Source: Chamaelirium japonicum (lineage: Eukaryota; Streptophyta; Magnoliopsida; Liliales; Melanthiaceae). From it: DNA of 64,000 nucleotides. The position numbers and the translations under genes were made by a program. Under the pieces are notes generated by a model. The model was not told where the DNA came from and searched no databases. It saw only the letters and a list, made by a program, of their open reading frames with translations. The DNA lies in assembly GCA_947650365.1 (NCBI GenBank), contig CANTAL010000204.1:1-64000 (forward strand), in the 5' to 3' direction. Of this stretch, positions 1-10,488 are shown in pieces (the first letter of the stretch is position 1; the number at the start of each line of letters is the position of its first letter).

Positions 1-257
1 TCATTCATACGATCGTACGAAGGAAATAGAATGGATCGTGCGAATGAATTAGAATATGGATCGTACGAAGGAATTAGAATGGATCGTACGAATGAATTCG
101 AATGTATCCTTTCTAATTCATTCGTACGATCCATTCTAATTCATTCGTACGATCCATTCTAACTCATTCGCACGATCCATTCTAATTCATTCGCACGATC
201 CTACGAATGAATTAGAATAGATTGTGCGAATAAATTAGAATGGATCTGGATCGTGTA
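1..257. repeat. Mosaic of short flipped blocks
   Basis: Forward 1-14, reverse 15-104, forward 105-198, reverse 199-257. It has a type D junction at 100, a flip at CGATCCTACGAATG near 198 and a type C junction at 242-260. Confidence 0.85.
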
Positions 258-1290
258 TCCATTCTAATTCATTCGTACGACCCATTCTAATTCATTCGTA
301 CGATCCATTCTAATTCATTCATACGATCCATTCTATTTCATTCGTACGATCCATTCTTACTCATTCGTACTATCAATTCTAATTCATTAGCATGATCCAT
401 TCTAATTCATTCGTACGATCTATTCTATTTCATTCGTACAATCCATTCTTACTCAATCGTACGATCCATTCTAATTCATACGATCCATTCTAATTCATTC
501 GCACGAATGTATCCATTCCAATTCATTCGTACGATCCATTCTAATTCATTCGCACAATCTCTTCTAATTCATTCGTACGATCAATTCTAATTCATTAGCA
601 TGATCCATTCTAAGTCATTCGTACGATCTATTCTATTTCATTCGTACAATCCATTCTTACTCAATCGTATGATCCATTCTAATCCATTCGCACAATGTAT
701 TCTAATTCATTCGTACGATCCATTCTATTTCATTCGTACGATCCATTCTAATTCATACGATCCATTCTATTTCATTCATACGATCCATTTTACTTCATTC
801 GCACGATCCATTCTAATTCATTCGTACTATCCATTCTAATTCATTCGTACTATCCATTCTAATTCCTTCGTACGATCCTTTCTAATTCCTTCGTACGATC
901 CATTCTAATTCATTCATACGATCCATTCTAATTCATTCGTACGATCCATTCTAATTCATTCGTACGATTCATTCTAATTCAATCCATTCTAATTCATTCG
1001 TACGATCCATTCTTACTCATTCGTACGATCCATTCTAATTCATTCGCAAGAATGAATCCATTCTAATTCATTCGTATGATCCATTCTAATTCATTCGCAT
1101 GAATGTATCCATTCTAATTCATTCGTACGATCCATTCTATCTCATTCGTACAATCCATTCTATTTCATTCGTACGATCCATTCTAATTCATTCGCACGAT
1201 CCATTCTAATTCATTCGCAGGATCCATTCTAATTCATTCGTACGATCGATTCTAATTCATTCATACGATCCATTCTAATTTATTCGCACG
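258..1290 (+). repeat. Forward block, 1.0 kb
   Basis: Contains TTAGCATG units at 387 and 595, a 28-bp unit near 502, AATTCCTTCG units near 862-900 and a CAATCC truncation near 980. It ends where CGCACG runs straight into ATTAGAATGG. Confidence 0.9.
594..840 (+). repeat. Module shared with about 56700-56945
   Basis: TCAATCGTAT at 661 pairs with 56761, CATTCTATTT at 721 with 56821 and ATTCATACGA at 751 with 56851, all exactly 56,100 bp apart. The block is a run of CTATTTC and CTTACTC variants plus a truncated unit. A related phrase lies about 208 bp upstream (from 387). Confidence 0.8.
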
Positions 1291-1850
1291 ATTAGAATGG
1301 ATCGTATGAATGAATTAGATTGGATCGTACAAATGAATTAGAATGGATCGTACGAATGAATTAGAATGGATCGTGCTAATGAAGTAGAATGGATCGTGCG
1401 ATACATTCGTGCGAATGAATTAGAATGGATCATACGAATGAATTAGAATGGATTCATTCGTGCGAATGAATTAGAATGGATCGTACGAATGAGTACGAAT
1501 GACTTAGAATGGATCGTACGAAGGAATTAGAATGGATCGTACGAAGGAATTAGAATGGATAGTACGAATGAATTAGAATGGATACCTTCGTGCAAATGAA
1601 TTAGAATGGATCGTACGAATGAGTAAGAATGGATCGTACGAATGAAATAGAATGGATCGTATGAATGAATTAGAATGGATCGTGCGAATGAATTAGAATG
1701 GATCGTACGAATGAATTAGAATGGATCGTACGAATGAATTAGAATGGATCGTGCGTATGAATTAGAATGGATCGTGCGAATGAATTAGAATGGATCCTAC
1801 GAATGAATTAGAATAGATTGTGCGAATGAATTAGAATGGATCTGGATCGT
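1291..1850 (-). repeat. Reverse block
   Basis: Contains 28-bp units near 1400 and 1455, GAAGGAATTAG units near 1530-1555 and an ATACCTTCGTGC unit near 1580. It ends at the type C junction. Confidence 0.9.
1703..1725 (-). repeat. Reference canonical unit, reverse polarity
   Basis: This is an exact 23-bp unit in reverse polarity: the core TCGTACGA at 1703-1710, then the GAATTAGAATGG body. Its exact complement is at 922-944. Three GAAT words lie in the body (ATTC on the other strand), suggesting the unit grew from a shorter ATTC-type repeat; that origin is inference. Confidence 0.9.
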
Positions 1851-1856
1851 GTATCC
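1838..1856. other. Type C R-to-F junction
   Basis: GGATCTGGATCGTGTATCC occurs also at 242-260, 10479-10497, 14999-15017 and 17990-18008, with substituted versions at 18231 and 25922. Its exact reverse complement is at 12304-12322, also at an R-to-F switch. Confidence 0.9.
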
Positions 1857-2176
1857 ATTCTAATTCATTCGTACGACGCATTCTAATTCATTCGCACGAT
1901 CCATTCCAATTCATTCGTACGATCCATTCTAATTCATTCGTCCGTATGGATCGTACGATTCATTCTAATTCAATCCATTCTATTTCATTCGTACGATCCA
2001 TTCTAATCCATTCGCACAATCTAGTCTAATTCATTCGTACGATCCATTCTAATTCATTCGTACGATCCATTCTAATTCATTCGCACAATCTATTCTAATT
2101 GATTTGTACGATCCATTCTAATTCATTCGCACGATCCATTCTAATTCATTCATACGATCCATTCTAATTCATTCGT
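1851..2176 (+). repeat. Forward block with a small inner flip
   Basis: At 1939-1956 the core is duplicated in opposite sense (CCGTATGGATCGTACG), followed by a CAATCC truncation. It ends at the palindrome 2170-2183. Confidence 0.88.
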
Positions 2177-2183
2177 ACGAATG
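2170..2183. other. Perfect 14-bp palindrome at F-to-R flip
   Basis: CATTCGTACGAATG is self-complementary and marks the switch. The equivalent site in module A copy 2 is 18586-18599. Confidence 0.93.
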
Positions 2184-2560
2184 AGTAAGAATGGATCGTA
2201 CGAATGAAATAGAATAGATTGTACGAATGAATTAGAATGGATACATTCGTGCGAATGAATTAGGATGGATCGTATGAATGAATTAGAATGGATCATACGA
2301 ATGAATTAGCATGGATTGAATTAGAATGAATCGTACGAATGAATTAAAATGAATCATACCGTACGAATGAATTAGAATGGATCATACGAAGGAATTAGAA
2401 TGGATCGTACGAATGAATTAGAATGGATCATACGAATGAATTAGAATGGATCGTACGAATGAATTAGAACGGATCGTATGAATGAATTAGATTGGATCGT
2501 GCGAATGAATTAGAATATAGATCGTACGAATGAATTAGAATGGATCGTACGAATGAATTC
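2177..2560 (-). repeat. Reverse block with CATACCG phrase
   Basis: Contains the multi-unit phrase (GGATTGAATTAG, then AATCATACCG, then GAAGGAATTAG) at about 2313-2395. It ends at the type D junction. Confidence 0.9.
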
Positions 2561-2575
2561 GAATGTATCCTTTCT
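2547..2575. other. Type D R-to-F junction
   Basis: GAATGTATCCTTTC marks the change at 2561, and also at 100, 4795, 18977, 21040 and 33829. It usually follows a GAATTCG unit, which creates an EcoRI-type GAATTC. Confidence 0.85.
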
Positions 2576-3788
2576 AATTCATTCGTACGATCCATTCTAA
2601 TTCATTCGTACGATCCATTCTAATTCATTCGCACGATCCATTCTAATTCATTAATACGATCCATTGTAATTCATTCGCACGATCCATTCTAATTCATTCA
2701 CACTCATACGATCCATTCTAATTTATTCGCACGATCCATTCTAATTCATTCGCATGATCCATTCTAATTCATTCATACGATCCATTCTAATTCATTCGTA
2801 CGATCCATTCTAATTCATTCGTACGATCCATTCTAATTCATTCGCACAATCTATTCTAATTCATTCGTACGATCCATTCTAATTCATTCGCATGATCCAT
2901 TCTAATTCATTCGTACGATCAATTCTATTTCATTCGTACGATCCATTCTTACTCATTCGTATAATCCATTCTAATTCATTTGCACGAAGGTATCCATTCT
3001 AATTCATTCGTACTATCCATTCTAATTCCTTCGTACGATCCATTCTAATTCCTTCGTACGATCCATTCTATTTCATTCGTACGATCCATTCTTACTCATT
3101 CGTATGATCCATTTTAATTCATTTGCACGAAGGTATCCATTCTAATTCATACAATCCATTCTAATTCATTCATACAATCCAATCTAATTCATTCATACGA
3201 TCCATTCTAATTCATTCGCACGAATGTATCCATTCTAATTCATTCGTACGATCCATTCTAATCCATTTGTACGAATGTATCCAGTCTAATTCATTCATAC
3301 GATTCATTCTAATTCATTCGTACGAATGTATCCATTCTAATTCATTCGCACGATCCATTCTAATTCATTCGTACGATCGATTCTAATTCATTCATACGAT
3401 CCATTCTAATTCATTCGCACGAATGTATCCATTCTAATTCATTCGTACGATCCATTCTAATTCATTCGCACAATCTATTCTAATTCATTCATACGATCCA
3501 TTCTAATTTATTCGCACGATCCATTCTAAATCATTCATACGATCCATTCTAATTCATTAATATGATCTCTTCTAATTCATTCGCACGATCCATTCTTACT
3601 CATTCGTACGATCCATTCTAATTCATTCGCACGATCCATTCTAATTCATTAATATGATCCATTCTAATTCATTCGCACGATCCATTCTAATTCATTCACA
3701 CTCATACGATCCATTCTAATTCATTCGCACGAATGTATCCTTTCTAATTCATTCATACGATTCATTCTAATTAAATCCATTCTAATTC
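2561..3788 (+). repeat. Forward block, 1.2 kb
   Basis: Contains CACACTCATACG insert units near 2700 and 3698, CACGAAGGTATCC units near 2985 and 3128, and several 28-bp units between 3220 and 3430. It ends at TCATTAGAATGG. Confidence 0.9.
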
Positions 3789-4795
3789 ATTAGAATGGAT
3801 CGTACGAATGAAATAGAATGGATCGTACGAATGAATTAGAATGGATCGTACGAATGAATTAGAATGGATCGTACGAATGAATTAGAATGGATCGTATGAA
3901 TGAATTAGAATGGATCGTGCGAATAAATTAGAATGGATCGTATGAGTGTGAATGAATTAGAATGGATCGTGCGAATGAATTAGAATGAATCATATTAATG
4001 AATTAGAATGGATCGTGCGAATGAATTAGAATGGGTCGTACGAATGAGTAAGAATGGATCGTGCGAATGAATTAGAATGGATCATATGAATGAATTAGAA
4101 TGGATCGTTTGAATGAATTAGAATGGATCGTGCGAATAAATTAGAATGGATCGTATGAATGAATTAGAATAGATTGTGCGAATGAATTAGAATGGATCGT
4201 ACGAATGAATTAGAATGGATATATTCGTGCGAATGAATTAGAATGGATTGTATGAATGAATTAGAATCGATCGTACGAATGAATTAGAATGGATCGTGCG
4301 AATGAATTAGAATGGATACATTCGTGCGAATGAATTAGAATGAATCGTATGAATGAATTAGAGTGGATACATTCGTACAAATGAATTAGAATGGATCGTA
4401 CGAATGAATTAGAATGGATACATTCGTGTGAATGAATTAGAATGGATCATATGAATGAATTAGAATGGATCGTTTGAGTGAATTAGAATAGATTGTGCGA
4501 ATGAATTAGAATGGATCGTACGAATGAATTAGAACGGATCGTGCGAATAAATTAGAATGGATCGTATGAATGAATTAGAGTGGATACATTCGTACAAATG
4601 AATTAGAATGGATCGTACGAATGAATTAGAATGGATACATTCGTGTGAATGAATTAGAATGGATCATATGAATGAATTAGAATGGATCGTTTGAGTGAAT
4701 TAGAATAGATTGTGCGAATGAATTAGAATGGATCGTACGAATGAATTAGAACGGATCGTACGAATGAATCAGAATGGATCGTACGAATGAATTCG
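3789..4795 (-). repeat. Reverse block, 1.0 kb
   Basis: Contains GTATGAGTGTGAATG near 3932, several 28-bp units and the 217-bp tandem duplication. Confidence 0.9.
4361..4794 (-). repeat. 217-bp tandem duplication
   Basis: GAGTGGATAC at 4361 recurs at 4578, and AGAACGGATC at 4531 recurs at 4748; both pairs are 217 bp apart. The equivalent place in module A copy 2 (from 20752) has a single copy, so the duplication is later than the split of the two modules, or was lost from copy 2. 217 bp equals seven 23-bp units plus two 28-bp units. Confidence 0.88.
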
Positions 4796-5530
4796 AATGT
4801 ATCCTTTCTAATTCATTCGTACGATCCATTGTAATTCATTCGTACGATCCATTCTAATTCATTCATACGATCCATTCTAATTCATTCGCACGATCCATTC
4901 TAATTCATTCGTACGATTCATTCTAATTCAATCCATTCTAATTCATTCGTACGATCCATTCTTACTCATTCGTATGATCCATTCTAATTCATTCGCACCA
5001 TCCATTCTAATTCATTAATACGATCCATTCTAATTCATTCGCACGATCCATTCTAATTCATTCACACAATCCATTCTATTTCATTCGTACGATCCATTCT
5101 AATTCATTCGCACGATCCATTCTAATTCATTCATACGATCCATTCTAATTCATTCATACGATCCATTCTAATTCATTCGCACAATCCATTCTAATTCATT
5201 CACACGATCCATTCTAATTCATTCGCATGATCCATTCTAATTCATTCGTACGATCGATTCTAATTCATTCATACGATCCATTCTAATTCATTCGCACGAA
5301 TGTATCCATTCTAATTCATTCGTACGATCCATTCTAATTCATTCGCACAATCTATTCTAATTCATCCATACGATCCATTCTAATTCATTCATACGATCCA
5401 ATCTAATTCATTCATATGATCCATTCTAATTCATTCGTACGATCTATTCTATTTCACTCATACGATCCATTCTAATTCGTTTGTACGATCCTTTCTGATT
5501 CCTTCGTACGATCCATTCTATTTCATTCGT
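4796..5530 (+). repeat. Forward block
   Basis: Starts with CTTTC after the type D junction. It has a CAATCC truncation near 4930 and a TTAATACG unit near 5015, and ends at the 18-bp palindrome. Confidence 0.9.
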
Positions 5531-5539
5531 ACGAATGAA
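5522..5539. other. Perfect 18-bp palindrome at F-to-R flip
   Basis: TTCATTCGTACGAATGAA equals its own reverse complement. The 23-bp units run forward to the left and reverse to the right, making an extended dyad centred on the core. Confidence 0.95.
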
Positions 5540-5978
5540 TTTGAATGGATCGTATGAATGAATTAGAATGGATTCATTCGTGCGAATGAATTAGAATGGA
5601 TCGTATGAATGAGTAAGAATGGATCGTACGAATGAATTAGAATGGATTGAATTAGAATGAATCGTATGAATGAATTAGAATGGATCGTACGAATGAATTA
5701 GAATGGATCGTACGAATGAATTAGAATGGATTGAATTAGAATGAATCGTACGAATGAATTAGAATGAATCATACCGTACGAATGAATTAGAATGGATCAT
5801 ACGAAGGAATTAGAATGGATCGTGCGAATAAATTAGAATGGATCGTACGAATGAATTAGAATAGATTGTGCGAATGAATTAGAATGGATCGTACGAATGA
5901 ATTAGAATGGATCGTACGAATGAATTAGAATGGATCGTGCGAATGAATTAGAATGGATCGTACGAATGAAATAGAATG
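5531..5978 (-). repeat. Reverse block
   Basis: Contains two GGATTGAATTAG truncations (near 5644 and 5729) and the CATACCG phrase near 5770. It ends at a type E junction. Confidence 0.9.
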
Positions 5979-5996
5979 GATTCGCACGAATGTATC
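5970..5996. other. Type E R-to-F junction
   Basis: GGATTCGCACGAATG follows a GAAATAG unit and leads into forward units. The same junction is at about 22223, 37319, 47585, 51038, 51344 and 52977. At about 27670, 31162 and 60946 the same word occurs but polarity returns to reverse at once. Confidence 0.85.
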
Positions 5997-6360
5997 CATT
6001 CTAATTCATTCGTACGATCCATTCTAATTCATTCGTACAATCCATTCTAATTCATTCGCACGATACATTCGCATTCACTCAAACGATCCATTCTAATTCA
6101 TTCATATGATTCATTCTAATTCATTCGTACGATCCATTCTAATTCATTCGTACGATCCATTCTAATTCATTCGCACAATCTATTCTAATTCATTCGTACG
6201 ATCCATTCTAATTCATTAATACGATCCATTCTAATTCATTCGTACCATCCATTCTAATTCATTTGCACGTCCATTCTAATTCATTCGTACGATCAATTCT
6301 AATTCATTCGCACGATCCAATCTAATTCATTCGTACGATCCATTCTAATTCATTCATACA
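5979..6360 (+). repeat. Forward block
   Basis: Contains the CGCATTCACTCAAACG variant near 6068 and a shortened GCACGTCC unit near 6266. It ends at CATACATGTACG. Confidence 0.9.
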
Positions 6361-7335
6361 TGTACGAATGAATTAGAATGGATACATTCGTGCGAATGAA
6401 TTAGAATGGATCGTATGAATGAATTAGATTGGATCGTATGCATGAATTAGAATGGATCGTGCGAATGAATGAGAATGGATCGTACGAATGAATTAGAATG
6501 GATCGAACGAATGAATTAGAATGGATACATTCGTGTAAAAGAATTAGAATGGATTGTATGAATGAATTAGAATGGATCGTACGAATGAATTAGAATAGAT
6601 CGTACGAATGAATTAGAATGGTTCGAATTAGAATGGATCGTGCGAATGAATTAGAATATGGATCGTACGAATGAATTAGAATGGATCGTGCGAATGAATT
6701 AGAATGGATCGTACGAATGAATTAGAATAGATTGTGCGAATGAATGAGAATGGATCGTACGAATGAATTAGAATGGATCGTACGAATGAATTAGAATGGA
6801 TCGTACGAATGAATTGGAATGGATACATTCGTGCGAATGAATTAGAATGGATCGTATGAATGAATTAGATTGGATCGTATTAATGAATTAGAATGGATCG
6901 TGCGAATGAATTAGAATGGATCGTACGAATGAATTAGAATGGATAGATTCGTGCGAATGAATTTGAATGGATCATACGAAGGAATTAGAATGGATAGTAC
7001 GAATGAATTAGAATGGATCGTACGAATGAATTAGAATGGATCGTACGAAGGAATTAGAATGGATCGTACGAAGGAATTAGAATGGATAGTACGAATGAAT
7101 TAGAATTGATACCTTCGTCCAAATGAATTAGAATGGATCGTACTATTGAGTAAGAATGGATCGTACGAATGAAATAGAATGGATCGTATGAATGAATTAG
7201 AATGGATCGTGCGAATGAATTAGAATGGATCGTACGAATGAATTAGAATAGATACATTCGTGCAAAAGAATTAGAATGGATTGTATGAATGAATTAGAAT
7301 GGATCGTGCGAATAAATTAGAATGGATTAGAATGA
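6361..7335 (-). repeat. Reverse block
   Basis: Contains GCAAAAGAATTAG-type units near 6540 and 7265, a GGTTCGAATTAG truncation near 6620 and a GAAGGAATTAG run at 6980-7080. It ends at GGATTAGAATGAATCC. Confidence 0.9.
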
Positions 7336-9246
7336 ATCCATTCTTACTCATTAGTACGATCCATTCTTACTCATTCGTACTATCCATTCTAATTCATTCG
7401 TACTATCCATTCTAATTCCTTCGTACGATCTATTCTAATTCCTTCGTACGATCCATTCTAATTCATTCGTACGATCCATTCTAATTCATTCCTACGATCC
7501 ATTCTAATGCCTTCGTATGATCCATTCTAATTCATTCGTACGGTATGATTCATTATAATTCATTCGTACGATTCATTCTAATTCCATCCATTCTAATTCA
7601 TTCGTACGATCCATTCTAATTCATTCGTACGATTCATTCTAATTCAATCCATTCTAATTCATTCGTACGATCCATTCTTACTCATTCGTACGATCTATTC
7701 TAATTCATTCGCACGAATGAATCCATTCTAATTCATTCGTATGATCCATTCTAATTCATTCACATGAATGTATCCATTCTAATTCATTCGTACGATCCAT
7801 TCTATCTCATTCGTACAATCCAGTCTATTTCATTCATACGATCCATTCTAATTCATTACTACGATCCATTCTAATTCATTCATACGATCCATTCTAATTC
7901 ATTCGTACGATCCATTCTAATTCATTCGCACGATCCATTCTAATTCATTCATACGATCCATTCTAATTCATTCATACGATCTATTCTATTTCATTCGTAC
8001 AATCCATTATTACTCAATCGTATGATCCATTCTAATCCATTTGCACAATCTATTCTAATTCATTCGTACGATCCATTCTAATTCATTCATACGATCCATT
8101 CTAATTTATTCGCACGATCCATTCTAATTCATTCATACGATCCATTCTAATTCATTCATATGATCCATTCTAATTCCTTCGTACGATCCATTCTATTTCA
8201 TTCGTATGATCCATTCTAATTCATTTATACGATCCATTCGTATCCATTCTAATTCATTCGTACGATCCATTCTAATTCATTCGTACGATCCATTCTAATT
8301 CTTTCGTACGATCCATTCTAATTCATTCGCACGATCCATTCTAATTCATTCGCACGATCCATTCTAATTCATTCGTACGATCCATTCTAATTCATTCATA
8401 CGATCCATTATAATTTATTCGTACGATCCATTCTAATTGATTCATATGATCCATTCTAATTCCTTCGTACGATCCATTCTAATTCATTCGTACGATCCAT
8501 TCTAATTCATTCATACGATCCATTCTAATTTATTCACACGATCTATTCTAATTCATTCATACGATCCATTCTAATTCATTCGTACGATCCATTCTAATTC
8601 ATTCACACAATCCATTCTATTTCATTCGTACGATCCATTCTAATTCATTCGCACGATCCATTCTAATTCATTCATACGATCCATTCTAATTCATTCATAC
8701 GATCCATTCTAATTCATTCGCACGATCCATTCTAATTCATTTGTACGATCCATTCTATTTCATTCATACGATCCATTCTAATTCATTCATACGATCTATT
8801 CTAATTCTTTCGCACGAATGTATCCATTCTAATTCATTCGTACGATCCATTCTAATTCATTCGCACGATCCATTCTAATTCATTCATACAATCCATTCTA
8901 ATTCTTTTGCACGAATGTATCCATTCTAATTCATTCGTTCGATCCATTCTAATTCATTCGTACGATCCATTCTAATTCATTCGCACGATCCATTCTAATT
9001 CATGCATACGATCTAATCTTATTTATTCATACGATCCATTCTAATTCATTCGTACGATCCATTCTAATTCATTTGTACGAATGTATCCACTCTAATTTAT
9101 TCATACGATCCATTCTAATTCATTCGCACGAATGTATCCATTCCAATTCATTCATACGATCCATTCTAATTTATTCGCACAATCTATTCTAATTCATTCG
9201 TACGATCAATTCTAATTCATTAGCATAATCCATTCTAATTCATTCG
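7336..9246 (+). repeat. Forward block, 1.9 kb
   Basis: Contains the CGGTATG phrase near 7510-7580, a CATTACTACG-type unit near 7851 and a CATTCGTATCC truncation at 8239. It ends abruptly at CGTATTAGAATGG, the right edge of module A copy 1. Confidence 0.9.
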
Positions 9247-9419
9247 TATTAGAATGGATCGTACGAATGAATTAGAATGGGTCGTACGAATGAATTAGAA
9301 TGGATCTTACGAATGAGTAAGAATGGATCGTACGAATGAGTAAGAATGGATCGTACAAATGAATTAGAATGGATCGTACGAATGAATTAGAATGGATACA
9401 TTCGTGCGAATGAATTAGA

Positions 9420-9725
9420 ATGGATCATATGAATGAATTAAAATGGATCGTTTGAGTGAATGCGAATGGATTGTGCGAATGAATTAGAATGGATCGTATG
9501 AATGAATTAGATTGGATCGTATGAATGAATTAGAATGGATTGTATGAATTAGAATGGATACCTTCGTGCAAATAAAATAGAATGGATCGTACGAATGAAT
9601 TAGAGTAGATTGTGCGAATGGATTAGAATGGATCATACGATTGAGTAAGAATGGATTGTACGACTGAAATAGAATAGATCGTACGAATGAATTAGAATGG
9701 ATCGTGCGAATAAATTAGAATGGAT
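9420..9725 (-). repeat. Module shared with about 38449-38754
   Basis: TTTGAGTG at 9451 pairs with 38480, and CCTTCGTG at 9561 with 38590; both are 29,029 bp apart. The truncated GGATTGTATGAATTAG unit is in both. Confidence 0.8.
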
Positions 9726-9860
9726 CGTACGAATGAATTAGAATGGATCGTACGAATGAATTAGAATGGATCGTATGAATGAATTAGAATGGATTGTACG
9801 AATGAGTTAGAATGGATCGTACGAATGAATTAGAATGGATACATTCGCACGAATTATAAT

Positions 9861-9880
9861 GGATACATTCGTGCGAATCC
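9861..9880. other. Type B R-to-F junction (one of 14)
   Basis: GGATACATTCGTGCGAATCC joins reverse units to forward units. The same junction starts at 16646, 28390, 32145, 43744, 43880, 47808, 48114, 51567, 53483 and 58174, with one-base variants at 35914, 53200 and 61666. It is itself a near-palindrome. Here it introduces a forward islet of about 30 bp. Confidence 0.9.
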
Positions 9881-10488
9881 ATTCTATTTCATTCGTACGA
9901 TCCATTGGATAGTACAAATGAATTAGAATGGATACCTTCGTGCAAATGAATTAGAATGGATCGTACGAATGAGTAAGAATGGATCGTACGAATGAAATAG
10001 AATGGATCGTATGAATGAATTAGAATGGATCGTGCGAATGAATTAGGATGGATCGTACGAATGAATTAGTATAGATTGTGCGAATGAATTAGAATGGATC
10101 GTACGAATGAATTAGAATGGATCGTACGAATGAATTAGAATGGATCGTATGAATGAATTAGAATGGATCGTGCGAATGAATTAGAATGGATCGTACGAAT
10201 GAAATAGAATGGATCGTACGAATGAATTAGAAAGGATCGTTCGAATGAATTAGAATGCATTGAATTAGAATGGATCGTACGATAAGAATGGATCGTACGA
10301 ATGAAATAGAATAGATCGTACGGATAAATGAATTTGGATCGTACGAATGAATTAGAAAGGATATATTCGTGCGAATGAATTAGAATAGATCGTATGAATG
10401 AATTTGATTGGATCGTATTAATGAATTAGAATGGATCGTGCGAATGAATTAGAATGGATCGTACGAATGAATTAGAATGGATCTGGAT

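Larger units (their letters stand above)
1740..9245. repeat. Module A, copy 1 (about 7.5 kb)
   Basis: This is collinear with 18140-25370. Paired landmarks are 1851/18243, 2310/18726, 2561/18977, 3791/20182, 5531/21753, 6361/22583, 7851/24073, 8239/24484 and 9001/25131. The spacing drifts from 16,392 to 16,416, 16,391, 16,222, 16,245 and 16,130 bp, so small indels, mostly near whole units, separate the copies. All polarity switches are shared, so they predate the duplication. The right end is near 9245, where this copy flips polarity (GTATTAGAATGG) while copy 2 continues forward. Confidence 0.9.
9247..10488 (-). repeat. Reverse block with a tiny forward islet
   Basis: A forward islet lies at about 9877-9905, entered by a type B junction and left at CATTGGATAGTAC. 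The block also has a TTTGAGTGAATGCG unit at 9451 and a deleted unit at 10275-10290. Confidence 0.88.

Noticed and set aside
600..839. 79-codon open frame, + strand
   Set aside because: It is made entirely of satellite units with a 23-residue periodicity; it is open because of CTATTTC/CTTACTC variants, not selection.
922..944. CENP-B box
   Set aside because: TTCGTACGA fits the left half (TTCG, four bases, A), but the required CGGG is replaced by CATT in all units examined, so no functional box is claimed.
5522..5539. Heat-shock element or other factor site in TTCGTACGAA
   Set aside because: The spacing of TTC and GAA is four bases, not the two needed for a heat-shock element; any match to other short motifs is a by-product of the palindrome.
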